Made by a program: the position numbers and the translations under genes
Source of the DNA: CAZKUN01 sp964555935
GTDB lineage: Bacteria > Armatimonadota > Zipacnadia > Zipacnadales > VGFC01
Length of the DNA: 13,068 bases
Reading direction: 5' to 3'
NCBI GenBank assembly: GCA_964555935.1
Contig: CAZKUN010000247.1
Location: 1-13,068, forward strand
Shown: in pieces, positions 1 through 7,633 of the stretch
Layout of the letters: every line of letters begins with the position of its first letter
Numbering within the stretch: the stretch's first letter is position 1
The notes under the pieces: model-generated
What the model was told of the DNA's origin: nothing
Databases searched by the model: none
Seen by the model: only the letters and a program-made list of their open reading frames with translations

Positions 1-1102
1 GACCGGGCGGGAACTCACCGCGACGTGGGATGACGTCACGGAAAGGCGGCTCAATGGGGACCTCGGACGAGCCGTCGAGTTGGATGATGCCAAAGGACGC
101 GTGCTCGCCGCCGTGGTAGCAGAGAGCCGTGGAGTCAGGGGACCACGCGGGCACGCCGCCGCAGTCGCGGCCTCCGCCCTTGTTGGTGAGACGGCGATGT
201 TCGCGGGTCGCGAGATCGAGCACGTAGACGCCAGGCTCGACGGCGCCGGCGACCCAGTAGAAGGCGAGCCACCGGCCATCGGGTGAGAAACGGGGGGCGA
301 TGGCTTTGCCTCGATCAATGGCGACTGGGTAAGCGAGGTTCCTCGGTAGCGACCTGAGTCCCTGGATGCACTCAGTGCTCGATCCGCCGGCGGCGATGCT
401 GTGCATGTACGACTTCAGGGCAGGTGCCCATTCGCGGCGGGCAGCGAGGGCGTCAGCCCGCAGGCAAAGGAGATCGCGGGCGTGGGCCCTGGCGAGCACT
501 CCGGGCCGCCAGGCCCTGTATTGCGCATCGCGGGTGATGCGCAACGTCTGTAGGGGCTTGCCGGAGGCGAGGAGGGCGCGGCCGTAGGCGATGAGGGGCC
601 CGGGATCATCGGGGTGCTGCTCCAGCCAGGCGACAAGGTGGTGTTCCGCAGAGCCGATAGTTCCCTGCACTTGGCAGGCTTGCGCCAACCCGAGGATGCC
701 CCGGCGCTCCTTGGGGAGCAAGGCAAGGGCCTTCTCGAAGGCATCGCGCGCGCCGGCCGGCGAGTTGGCCTTGAGGCAGGCATCGCCGAGGTCGAGCCAG
801 ATGGATGCGTCGTGCGGGGCGCGTTGGGACGCCGCATTGAGGTGGTTGGCGGCGGTGACCCAGTCCTTTCGGGCTGCGTAGGCCCGTCCGAGGGCGGCTC
901 TGGCGGGAGCGTGTTTCGGGCGGATGCCGAGGCAGGCCTCGAGGCGGTCGATGGTGACGGCTGGATCCGTGCCGAGCACGGCGAGGCCCGCGTCGAAGTG
1001 GTGGTTGGCCTGGCGGGTACGGGTCACGTGCCGGGTGGCGCCCGCGGCCATAATGACTGCAGCGGCCACAGTGGTGGTGATGGCCATCTGTTTGGGTCTC
1101 AC
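1..1102 (-). CDS. TPR / PD40 beta-propeller membrane-anchored protein (C-terminus off window)
   Basis: The reading frame is open from a GTG at 1102 to the left edge (367 codons visible, no stop). The start is supported by AAGGAG 8 nt upstream. Residues 6-22 (MAITTTVAAAVIMAAGA) form a short hydrophobic segment after a basic start, so a signal anchor or signal peptide is likely. Residues about 30-240 are alpha-helical with TPR-like spacing, for example ALGRAYAARKDWVTAANHL near 70 and WLDLGDACLKANSPAGARDAF near 102. Two PD40 (TolB/WD40-like) blades follow: FSPDGRWLAF at 272 and WSPDSTALCY at 320. PD40 domains usually mediate protein or ligand contacts outside the cytoplasm. More blades are expected beyond the edge. 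An exported TPR-propeller scaffold or sensor is the best reading; no enzymatic motif is visible. The gene is divergent from the block starting at 1676. Confidence 0.8.
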   Translation of the reverse strand, partial: MRPKQMAITTTVAAAVIMAAGATRHVTRTRQANHHFDAGLAVLGTDPAVTIDRLEACLGIRPKHAPARAALGRAYAARKDWVTAANHLNAASQRAPHDASIWLDLGDACLKANSPAGARDAFEKALALLPKERRGILGLAQACQVQGTIGSAEHHLVAWLEQHPDDPGPLIAYGRALLASGKPLQTLRITRDAQYRAWRPGVLARAHARDLLCLRADALAARREWAPALKSYMHSIAAGGSSTECIQGLRSLPRNLAYPVAIDRGKAIAPRFSPDGRWLAFYWVAGAVEPGVYVLDLATREHRRLTNKGGGRDCGGVPAWSPDSTALCYHGGEHASFGIIQLDGSSEVPIEPPFRDVIPRRGEFPPG

Positions 1103-1110
1103 GCTGGCAG

Positions 1111-1116
1111 CTCCTT
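1111..1116 (-). promoter_or_regulatory. Ribosome binding site fixing the GTG start at 1102
   Basis: AAGGAG on the minus strand with an 8-nt spacer to the GTG at 1102..1100. It matters because the gene has no ATG near its N-terminus other than the one at codon 6, which lies inside the hydrophobic leader. Confidence 0.7.
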
Positions 1117-1168
1117 ACCCGTGGACCGGAACAGGGGACAGCCCCAGACGGCCGATGGGCTGGAGGTT

Positions 1169-1186
1169 TGTCGTCACGTGACGACA
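1169..1186. promoter_or_regulatory. Perfect 18-bp palindrome, candidate operator
   Basis: TGTCGTCACGTGACGACA equals its own reverse complement with no spacer. It lies 66 bp upstream of the GTG start of the TPR/PD40 gene, where a dimeric regulator could control that promoter. No cognate regulator is encoded next to it and I see no convincing -35/-10 pair. The rest of the gap 1103-1225 holds only the ribosome binding site and a weak GGGG-ACAG-CCCC element near 1135. Confidence 0.5.
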
Positions 1187-1225
1187 GACGGCACGCAGGG
1201 CCAGGGGGCGAGGGAAGGCAGCTCT

Positions 1226-1456
1226 TCATCCCACGCCTGGACCCGCTCCGGGTTGTGCGCGTCCTTCCATGGGAAGAACGACCACTATGGGGTAGGCGGC
1301 GACCATGTCGGCGTTCTCCTCAATACCGAGTCGAATGGCGCGGCGGATATCCTGCACGGCGTCCACTTGCTTCAGCACATAGTCGTCCGGAATCAGTGAC
1401 TCCATCGATCCCGCGATGAACAACTCGCCCTGACGCGGCGGCGACTTCCCTATCAT
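1226..1456 (-). pseudogene. Short ORF with IS1182-type transposase-like N-terminus, probable relic
   Basis: From the ATG at 1456 (GGAGG 8 nt upstream) the frame encodes 76 residues. The first 35 or so (MIGKSPPRQGELFIAGS, then SLIPDDYVLKQVDAV) look like the opening of IS1182-family transposases, which typically read 'ELF...L...(I/V)P.DH.L..VD.VLDLS'. After VDAV the resemblance ends: the next part (IRRAIRLGIEENADMVAAYPIVVVL) is not what I expect of that family, and the ORF stops at 76 residues where such transposases have several hundred. I see no DDE domain or paired terminal inverted repeats nearby. A decayed insertion-sequence end is the likeliest explanation; a genuine small hypothetical protein remains possible. 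The frame is also open 12 codons upstream, to an ATG at 1492. Confidence 0.35.
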
Positions 1457-1587
1457 CACCAAACCCTCCGCCAAGAGGGTTCTCGATACCACCTCAACAA
1501 CCCTGTTCTATCGCGGCTTTCTCAGCGGCTCGACAGGCCTGCGCAGACAGCGTTTGGATAGTCCCGGACGGCGCTGCCGGCAAGGAT

Positions 1588-1618
1588 GTCGTGGAAACTC
1601 CCACACGGAGTTTCCCTG
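1588..1618. repeat. Palindromic repeat, module 1 (copy A)
   Basis: Inverted arms GGAAACTCC (1593-1601) and GGAGTTTCC (1607-1615) around a 5-nt loop. The flanked form GTCGTGGAAACTC, 7 nt, GAGTTTCCCTG recurs at 7646-7676 with identical arms and a different 7-nt centre. It lies in the 219-bp gap between the transposase-like relic and the UROD gene. Confidence 0.75.
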
Positions 1619-1632
1619 GTCCAGTCCACGGC

Positions 1633-1656
1633 GTCGGGTTAGGAAACCCGACCTAC
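1633..1656. repeat. Palindromic repeat, module 2 (copy A)
   Basis: GTCGGGTT (1633-1640), loop AGGA, AACCCGAC (1645-1652), then CTAC (1653-1656). Read on the minus strand it is GTAG followed by a perfect 8-bp hairpin, the arrangement of REP elements. It ends 19 nt before the UROD start codon, so it would sit in that gene's 5' leader and could fold close to its ribosome binding site (AAGGAG, 1665-1670). Confidence 0.75.
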
Positions 1657-1675
1657 GGACGGCGAAGGAGAGACG

Positions 1676-2734
1676 ATGACGCGGACAGAGCGGCTTGAGG
1701 CGGCGTTTGCGTTGCAGGAAGTGGATCACACGCCGGCGCTGGGCGGGTGGATCGCCTGCCCGGACAATATCGCGGCGGCGGCTGGGGTGACGGTGGAGGA
1801 GTATTGGGAAGACCCGATGGCGGTGTCGATACGGGCGTACGATGTCCTGGGACTGGATGGGCTGATCGGAGTGTTCGTGCCGCGGAGCCCCAAGGACTAT
1901 CGGTGCGTGGATCACGACACGTATGCCCACGCGCAGACGCAAGAGACGCTGGAAGAGGCGGTCGCGGCAATCGACGCGATGCCAGAGGCGGACAGAATCG
2001 TCGATGGCTTCGATCTGGAGGCAGCTTACGCTGAGTTCAAGAAGGGCATGTTCGACAATCAGGCGATGTGTGGGGACATGCTCTGGATGCCGGCGCAATG
2101 GGGCGCGGGCGCGGCGATCTCATGGTACGGGCGTTTCGGGTATGAGAACTTCTTCCTGATCGTGGGGCTGCATGAGAAACGCGCGAGGAAGCTGATGGAA
2201 GTCGGCGGCGCGAATGGGCGGAATATGTCGCGGGTGCTCGCGAGGGCGGTGGAGGAGGGCATCTACCCGAAGGCGGTGCTGCTCGGCGAGGATATCTGCA
2301 CCCAGCGGGGCCCGATGATATCGATCGATTTCATGGAGAAGTACTACGCGCCGCAACTCGAATATGGCCTGGAGCCGCTGCTCGAAGTCGGATGCCGACC
2401 CGTCTGGCACAGCGATGGCGACGTGAGGCCGATGCTGGACTTCCTGTTTGACTGCGGCGTGGCGGGCCTGCAAGGCTTCCAACCGGAGTGCGGGATGGTG
2501 CTTGAGGAACTGGTGGAGAGACGGACGCGCGACGGCGAGCCGCTGCTGATCTTCGGCCCGCTGGCGGTGACGACGGAGCTGCCGGTGATGACGCCGGATG
2601 AGGTGACGGCGAAGGTGCGGGAATCGGTTGAGATCTGCAAGGGCAAGGCGTCGCTGGTGATTTTCACGGGGAACACGATCAACCCAGACGTGTCGCTGGC
2701 GAACATACGGGCGATGTATGAGGCGAGGAAGTAA
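1676..2734 (+). CDS. Uroporphyrinogen decarboxylase (URO-D) family protein, methyltransferase-like
   Basis: 352 residues, the usual length for the family, starting at ATG with AAGGAG 5 nt upstream. Family landmarks are the N-terminal TRTERLEAAFALQEVDHTP, the central VLLGEDICTQRGPMIS (about 201-216), VWHSDGDVRPMLDFLFDCGVAGLQGFQPE (243-271) and the C-terminal FTGNTINPDVSLANIRAMYEA. It lacks the N-terminal features of true heme-pathway HemE. The family also holds corrinoid:coenzyme M or similar methyltransferases (MtaA, MtbA), whose zinc is bound by a His-x-Cys motif and a later Cys. Here the aligned position reads His245-Ser-Asp247, so the first Cys is replaced by Asp; Cys272 might be a further ligand. 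A cytoplasmic methyl-transfer or demethylation role is likely but the substrate is unknown. It leads the five-gene plus-strand block, and a second family member lies at the right edge. Confidence 0.85.
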   Translation: MTRTERLEAAFALQEVDHTPALGGWIACPDNIAAAAGVTVEEYWEDPMAVSIRAYDVLGLDGLIGVFVPRSPKDYRCVDHDTYAHAQTQETLEEAVAAIDAMPEADRIVDGFDLEAAYAEFKKGMFDNQAMCGDMLWMPAQWGAGAAISWYGRFGYENFFLIVGLHEKRARKLMEVGGANGRNMSRVLARAVEEGIYPKAVLLGEDICTQRGPMISIDFMEKYYAPQLEYGLEPLLEVGCRPVWHSDGDVRPMLDFLFDCGVAGLQGFQPECGMVLEELVERRTRDGEPLLIFGPLAVTTELPVMTPDEVTAKVRESVEICKGKASLVIFTGNTINPDVSLANIRAMYEARK

Positions 2735-2741
2735 CGGCGAT

Positions 2742-2758
2742 GCGAGCTGGAAGCTCGC
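2742..2758. repeat. Perfect 7-bp hairpin between UROD and glycosidase genes
   Basis: GCGAGCT, loop GGA, AGCTCGC, starting 7 nt after the UROD stop codon. There is no following T-run, so it is not a standard intrinsic terminator. It may stabilise the 3' end of the upstream message or be a third class of the short palindromic repeats seen elsewhere in the window. The rest of the gap to 2836 shows nothing else clear. Confidence 0.5.
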
Positions 2759-2836
2759 GGTCCAAGACGGCAACGGATGCGGGCCGGATACTTCGATCTG
2801 CGATCTCGTATTCGGCCCCTCCGAAAGGCGGCACGA

Positions 2837-5800
2837 ATGACTGCGTGGGCGACGGGAGCAATCATGCTGATGGGAGCGGCGAGCGCGGCGCAGGTGGTGG
2901 CGCCGGAGGTGGCGGCGACGTGTGATCTGGTGGCGAATGGCGGGTTTGAGGCCGGGGACGCGCTGCCTGAATGGTGGGGGAGGCATCCGAAAGAGGATGC
3001 GGACGGAAACCGGCATCTGAGAGATACGGAGGAGAAGCGCGCGGGCGAGAGCAGCGGGCTTCTGCATAGCGTCACCCCCCACACGCCGGGCAAGGCGGGC
3101 ATCCAGTGGAATCGCTACAACGTGCCCGTTGAGGACGGCTCGGCGATCATCGCGAGCTACTGGATCAAGACGACATGCGAGCTGGCCGTCGGCGCGGGGA
3201 TGCACTTCTACGCCGAGGACGGTGGGCACCTTGGCTACGTCCGGAGCGACCCGAAGAAGCTGCCGAGGGAATGGACGCACGTCCGGAACCTGGTGCGCGT
3301 GCCCGAGGGCGCGGTGAAGATGGGCTACGCCCTGTATGGCAATGACAGTGGGGATACGTGGTTTGATGATGTGGCGGCGATCTCGACGCCGAATGCGGAG
3401 GCGGTGAGGGGGACGCCGAAACTGGATGGCGCGTTGGATGAGGCGCTTTGGGCGGATGATGCGGCGATCACGGACTTCGTGATCCACACCGGTGAGGGAC
3501 TCCCGAGCGAGCAGACCGAGGCGTGGCTGGCGTACGATGATGACGCGCTGTACGTGGCATTTCGCTGCGAGCACGCGGCGGGGGCGACGCTGAAGGAAGA
3601 TGCGAAGCGCCACGATGGCGACGTGTGGCTGGACGACTCGGTCGAGGTCTACCTCGATCCGCATCACGGGCATGAGAGCTACTTTCAGATCTGCGTCAAC
3701 TGCCGAGGCGCGATCCGCGACAGCGAGGCGACGGACGCCGCGTGGGAGTCAGGCGCGAAGGCGAAGGTGAAGCGCGGCGACGATGCGTGGACCGTCGAGA
3801 TCGCCATTCCCTTCGAGCGGCTGAGGCTCGGGCTGGATGTGGGCGAGACGTGGGGTATCAACCTGGTGAGGAATGACCGGGTGAACGGCCAGACGGCGAC
3901 ATGGTCGCTGGGCGGATTCCACGAGCCGACTCGGTTTGGCAACGCGGCGTTAGGCCCTGATCTGAGCCGGTTCTACCGCGTGGACCTGGCGAAGCGGACG
4001 GCGGATCTGGCGGCATCGCTGGCGCGAGCGCGGGCGGAACTGGATGAGGCCGATCTGCCTGAAGCAGTGCTCGGGGATGGGCTGGCGGTTGTGGACGAGG
4101 CGGGTGAGAAGATTGACGCGCTGGCGGCGTTCACCGGCGCGGCGAGCGAGGCTCGCAAGGCAACGGATGACGTGGCGGCGACGATCGCGCTCGTGCGCCA
4201 GACGGCGATCACATCGCTCTTCCGCGCGGGAGGTGATGACGGCGCGTTTCGAGTGGCTCTCGCGAGTTCGCTGCAGAAGGTGCGGCGGGATGGGGACGTC
4301 GTGAACGGGATGATGGCCCGCGAGGTGAAGCTCGACGCCGCGCGGGACGAGGCGGAATCGTTCCAGGTCGTGGTGATCCCCAGCGGCGAGGCGCTGGAGA
4401 GTGTGACCGTGGAGGCGGGGCCGCTGGAAGGGCCTGGCGGCGAACTGCCCGTTGCGTGGCGGCGGGTGGACTACGTGGAGACGGCGGATCCGAAGTATCC
4501 GACGGAGTATGTGGGCTGGTGGCCGGACCCCCTCCTGGAGTGCGAGTCGTTCAGCGTCAAAGCCGATGAGCGCCAGCCGATCTGGTGCTCTGTGGCGGTG
4601 CCGGCGGATGCGACGCCGGGCGTCTACACGGGCACGGTGACGGTGAGCCATGGCGGCGATTCGGCGAGCGTCCCGGTTACCGTGCGTGTGCGGAACTTCG
4701 CGCTGCCGAGGCCGGGGACGTTGTCGACGGCGTTTGGTCTGTACGCGTCGTTCTTTTCACGCTGGTGGTATGGGCAGGAGCCGTACAAGGACAACCTGGA
4801 CATCGAGAAGTACGCGGAATGGGGGCAGTGGCTGGGCGAGAACTACCGACTGGCGCCGAAGAACATCGGCCGCGAGTTCATCAGCGTGAAGGTGACGCCC
4901 GACGATGTGGAGGTGGACCTGGGCGGCCTGCAGACGACGGTGGCGCCCGTGGCGGAAGACTGGTGGGCGCCGTACTCGTTCTGCCTGCATCGCGTCCCGA
5001 CCTCGTCCGCCATCCGCGATCCCGATGGCCAGCACACCCCCGACGACGCCGCCCGCGTCACGAAGGCGATCAAGGACGAGTGGGAGCGGCTGGGACTGCC
5101 GAAGAACGTGTATATCTACGGGTACGATGAGCCGCGTCCGGGCGAGTACGCGTTCCTGCAGGAGGCGTATCGCAAGATCAAGGATGTCGCGCCCGAGTAC
5201 CCGATCATGCAGACGCTGAGCGACCCGTATCCTGAGGCGCTGGCAGGGCTGGTTGATATCTGGTGCCCGCTGACGCCGGCGATGAACAGTCCATTCTACG
5301 AGGAGCGTCGCGAGGCGGGTGATACGCTGTGGACCTACGTCTGCTGCGGGCCGCTGCCGCCCCACGCGAACTTCTTCATCGACCAGCCCGCGACGGATCA
5401 TCGGGTGCTGTTCTGGCAGACATGGAAGGCGGGCGCGACGGGGCTATTGTACTGGGGGATCTGCATCTGGGACGGCCTGCCGAGCGTCGCGGCGGGCGAG
5501 CCGCACTGGCCGGACGTGCCGGCGCGGATGGAAGATCACACGACGTATAAGACCTTCAAGGTGAACGGTGATGGGCTGCTGGTTTGGCCCGGACCGAATC
5601 TCGAACCGATTCCATCGATCAGGCTGGAGTGCATTCGTGATGGGATCGAGGATTACGAGTATCTGGCGCTGCTGGGGAGGCTAGTGGAAGAGGCGAAGGA
5701 GATGGGCGTGGCGACGAAACTGGTCGCGGAGGCGGAAGAGTTGCTGGTAGTGCCTGAGGAGATATCGGCATCGATGACGGACTACACGAAGGATGCGGGG

Positions 5801-5863
5801 TTGGTGCTGGAACGGCGGCGGATGGTGGGGGACATGATCGAGGTGTTGATGGAGGAGCTGTGA
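2837..5863 (+). CDS. Secreted multidomain glycosidase: carbohydrate-binding modules plus DUF4091/GH123-like catalytic domain
   Basis: 1008 residues from the ATG at 2837, preferred because it opens a signal peptide (MTAWATGAIMLMGAASA, cleavage about residue 17/18) behind a GAAAGGCGG ribosome site; an in-frame ATG at 2777 would add 20 basic residues. Domains: a jelly-roll carbohydrate-binding-like module (about 31-185, from LVANGGFEAGDALPEWW to TWFDDVAAI); a CBM9-like module (about 190-375, KLDGALDEALW...DDSVEVYLDPH...WTVEIAIPFERL); an Ala/Glu-rich helical linker (about 380-460); a beta-sandwich (about 490-620); and a TIM-barrel-like domain (about 625-950) of the DUF4091/GH123 type. In GH123 beta-N-acetylgalactosaminidases an adjacent Asp-Glu pair is catalytic; here YIYGYDEP places it at 764-765. 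LYWGICIWDG and RDGIEDYEYL near the end are typical of DUF4091. The product is probably exported and acts on a polysaccharide or glycan, perhaps an N-acetylhexosamine; the exact substrate cannot be read. Confidence 0.85.
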   Translation: MTAWATGAIMLMGAASAAQVVAPEVAATCDLVANGGFEAGDALPEWWGRHPKEDADGNRHLRDTEEKRAGESSGLLHSVTPHTPGKAGIQWNRYNVPVEDGSAIIASYWIKTTCELAVGAGMHFYAEDGGHLGYVRSDPKKLPREWTHVRNLVRVPEGAVKMGYALYGNDSGDTWFDDVAAISTPNAEAVRGTPKLDGALDEALWADDAAITDFVIHTGEGLPSEQTEAWLAYDDDALYVAFRCEHAAGATLKEDAKRHDGDVWLDDSVEVYLDPHHGHESYFQICVNCRGAIRDSEATDAAWESGAKAKVKRGDDAWTVEIAIPFERLRLGLDVGETWGINLVRNDRVNGQTATWSLGGFHEPTRFGNAALGPDLSRFYRVDLAKRTADLAASLARARAELDEADLPEAVLGDGLAVVDEAGEKIDALAAFTGAASEARKATDDVAATIALVRQTAITSLFRAGGDDGAFRVALASSLQKVRRDGDVVNGMMAREVKLDAARDEAESFQVVVIPSGEALESVTVEAGPLEGPGGELPVAWRRVDYVETADPKYPTEYVGWWPDPLLECESFSVKADERQPIWCSVAVPADATPGVYTGTVTVSHGGDSASVPVTVRVRNFALPRPGTLSTAFGLYASFFSRWWYGQEPYKDNLDIEKYAEWGQWLGENYRLAPKNIGREFISVKVTPDDVEVDLGGLQTTVAPVAEDWWAPYSFCLHRVPTSSAIRDPDGQHTPDDAARVTKAIKDEWERLGLPKNVYIYGYDEPRPGEYAFLQEAYRKIKDVAPEYPIMQTLSDPYPEALAGLVDIWCPLTPAMNSPFYEERREAGDTLWTYVCCGPLPPHANFFIDQPATDHRVLFWQTWKAGATGLLYWGICIWDGLPSVAAGEPHWPDVPARMEDHTTYKTFKVNGDGLLVWPGPNLEPIPSIRLECIRDGIEDYEYLALLGRLVEEAKEMGVATKLVAEAEELLVVPEEISASMTDYTKDAGLVLERRRMVGDMIEVLMEEL

Positions 5864-5867
5864 CCCG

Positions 5868-6995
5868 GTGAAGGAAACCGGCAATCGAATACCCAAAAGT
5901 GCGGACATCTGGATCCAGAGGCGCGACGAGATCGCGCGCAAGGGGGCCCGTACAGTGGCTAAAGCAGACCGGAGCGAGAGTCAGGCTGATCGATCGATGG
6001 GGATGCTCGGCGCGGCGTTTGGTATGCTGGGGATGCAGGCGGTTGTCTCGGGGCTTGAGTTGGGTCTGTTCGAGCAGCTTGCGGGCGGACCCGCAACCGC
6101 GCTGCAGTTGGCGCGCAGAATCAAGGCGCATTCGCGAAGCGTCGGGAGGTTGCTCGACGTCCTCGTCACCCAAGGGCACTTCGACAGGACTGGAGACCGC
6201 TACCGTCTCTCGAAAGCGGTCCGCGGGGCGCTCAGCCTTCCGGGAGTGGAGATCGAGACGTTCTGCAGCGACATGCTGATTCATCTGAAGGCGTTGCAGG
6301 GCGCCCATCCGGGGTTGACGGAGGCCATCCGGACGGGCCAGCCCGCGATGTCTCTTGCCGATCAGGCCGCGGCGGAGCGGTTCTTCGTCAGCTTGGCTCG
6401 ATCGCTCTTCGTGCAGAATTACCCAGGCGCTTGCGCGCTGTTTGAGGCAACGCGAGATGAGTTCGGGGAAGGCCCCCTGGAGGTCCTCGACGTGGCGGCC
6501 GGCGGCGCTCCGTGGAGCATGGCGTTTGCCAACGGGAACAAGTCGGCGCGCGTGACGGCTGTTGACTTCCCGCCCGTCCTGGAGGTCGCGAGCCACTACG
6601 CGGAGGCCAACGGCGTGGCGGACCGGTACGACTTCCTCGCCGGCGACGTGCGCCGCGTGAAGCTAGGCAAGGAGCGCTTCGACGTCGCGCTGCTCGGGCA
6701 CATCTGCCACTCGGAGGGGGCGAAGCAGACCCAACGCCTGCTAGGCAAGGTGGCCAAGGCGCTGAAGCCCAAGGGTGTCATGCTGGTGGCCGACTTCGTG
6801 GTTGACGATCAGCGGCGCGGGGTGGATGGTGGGGCATTCGCCATGCTCTTCGCGCTCAACATGCGCGTGTTCACTCCTGATGGGGACACGTTCACGTTCA
6901 AGGAGTATCGGCAGTGGGGCAAAGAGGCAGGCTTCCGCCGGTTCGAGACAGTGGATATCCCCGCACCATCGCCGATCATGGTGTTCCGCAAGTAG
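5868..6995 (+). CDS. SAM-dependent O-methyltransferase-like protein (dimerisation domain + Methyltransf_2)
   Basis: 375 residues from a GTG at 5868, only 4 nt after the glycosidase stop and with GGAGGAG inside the end of that gene, so translation may be coupled. A second GTG at 5955 (residue 30) has AAGGGGG 8 nt upstream; since the family homology only begins near residue 41, it may be the true start. Residues about 41-125 are the winged-helix dimerisation domain (MGMLGAAFGMLGMQAVVSGLELGLFEQL). The SAM fold follows: motif I EVLDVAAGGAPWSMA (205-219), acidic loop VTAVDFPPVLEVA (229-241), FLAGDVRRV (256-264), and LGHICHSEGAKQTQRLL (276-292), where His281 aligns by eye with the catalytic His of plant-type O-methyltransferases. 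The related enzymes methylate small hydroxylated or tetrapyrrole molecules. No other biosynthetic genes are adjacent, so the substrate is unknown. Confidence 0.85.
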   Translation: MKETGNRIPKSADIWIQRRDEIARKGARTVAKADRSESQADRSMGMLGAAFGMLGMQAVVSGLELGLFEQLAGGPATALQLARRIKAHSRSVGRLLDVLVTQGHFDRTGDRYRLSKAVRGALSLPGVEIETFCSDMLIHLKALQGAHPGLTEAIRTGQPAMSLADQAAAERFFVSLARSLFVQNYPGACALFEATRDEFGEGPLEVLDVAAGGAPWSMAFANGNKSARVTAVDFPPVLEVASHYAEANGVADRYDFLAGDVRRVKLGKERFDVALLGHICHSEGAKQTQRLLGKVAKALKPKGVMLVADFVVDDQRRGVDGGAFAMLFALNMRVFTPDGDTFTFKEYRQWGKEAGFRRFETVDIPAPSPIMVFRK

Positions 6996-7013
6996 CCCGG
7001 CGGCGGGCGGCTG

Positions 7014-7018
7014 GGAGG
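7014..7018 (+). promoter_or_regulatory. Ribosome binding site selecting the ATG at 7028
   Basis: GGAGG 9 nt before the ATG at 7028. It decides against the longer in-frame ORF from 6914, which would overlap the methyltransferase by 82 bp. Confidence 0.6.
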
Positions 7019-7027
7019 GTGAGGAGA

Positions 7028-7633
7028 ATGGCCAAAGTCGACTACAAGAAGGAACTGAAGCATCTGTACGCGGCGTCGGCGAAGGCGCCGGTGATGGTTG
7101 AAGTGCCGGCGATGCAGTTCGCGATGATCGACGGCGAGGGCGATCCCAACACGTCAGAGGCATTCCAGGAGGCGATGGGGTGTCTGTATGGGATCTCATA
7201 CACGCTGAAGTTCATGCTCAAGGCGGAGGGACATGACTGGACCGTGATGCCGGCGGAGGGGCTGTGGTGGTCGGACGACATGGACGATTTTGTGAGCGGC
7301 AACAAGGACGGCTGGCAGTGGACGCTGATGATCATGCAGCCGGATGTGGTGACGGAAGCGCACTACCAGGCGGCGGTGGCTCAACTGCGGGAGAAGAAAG
7401 ACCCGCCGGGGCTTGAGAAGCTGAGGTTCGAGACCTTCGGCGAGGGGCTGAGCGCGCAGATCATGCACATCGGTCCATACGCGGACGAGGCTCCGACCAT
7501 TGAGGCCTTGCACGCGTTCATCGAGGCTGATGGCAAGCAGCGGCGCGGGAAGCATCACGAGATCTACCTGGGCGATCCGCGAAGGACGAAACCGGAGAAG
7601 CTTAAGACGGTGGTGAGGCAACCAGTGGCATGA
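7028..7633 (+). CDS. GyrI-like small-molecule-binding domain protein
   Basis: 201 residues. The opening MAKVDYKKELKHLYAASAKAPVMVEVPAMQFAMIDGEGDPN, the core LKAEGHDWTVMPAEGLWW, IMHIGPYADEAPTIEALHAFI (about 145-165) and the ending HEIYLGDPRRTKPEKLKTVVRQPV are characteristic of the stand-alone GyrI-like (SOUL/AraC-effector-binding fold) proteins of about 200 residues. The fold binds hydrophobic or planar small molecules. Some stand-alone members have been shown to hydrolyse cyclopropanoid genotoxins, others act as gyrase inhibitors or resistance proteins. There is no DNA-binding domain and no signal peptide, so it is probably a cytoplasmic ligand-binding or detoxifying protein. It sits 32 nt after the methyltransferase and before the sigma factor. 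Its last two codons and stop (GTG GCA TGA) lie within a 13-nt motif repeated next to a later palindromic element. Confidence 0.85.
   Translation: MAKVDYKKELKHLYAASAKAPVMVEVPAMQFAMIDGEGDPNTSEAFQEAMGCLYGISYTLKFMLKAEGHDWTVMPAEGLWWSDDMDDFVSGNKDGWQWTLMIMQPDVVTEAHYQAAVAQLREKKDPPGLEKLRFETFGEGLSAQIMHIGPYADEAPTIEALHAFIEADGKQRRGKHHEIYLGDPRRTKPEKLKTVVRQPVA

Noticed and set aside
1135..1146. GGGG-ACAG-CCCC hairpin near 1140
   Set aside because: Only a 4-bp stem and not seen elsewhere in the window; too weak to list.
614..1399. 261-residue plus-strand ORF
   Set aside because: It is antisense to the TPR/PD40 gene, whose minus frame has recognisable repeats and a good start.
2120..3673. 517-residue minus-strand ORF across the UROD and glycosidase genes
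   Set aside because: Arg/His/Pro-rich low-complexity translation typical of the antisense of GC-rich coding DNA; the plus-strand genes have clear family motifs.
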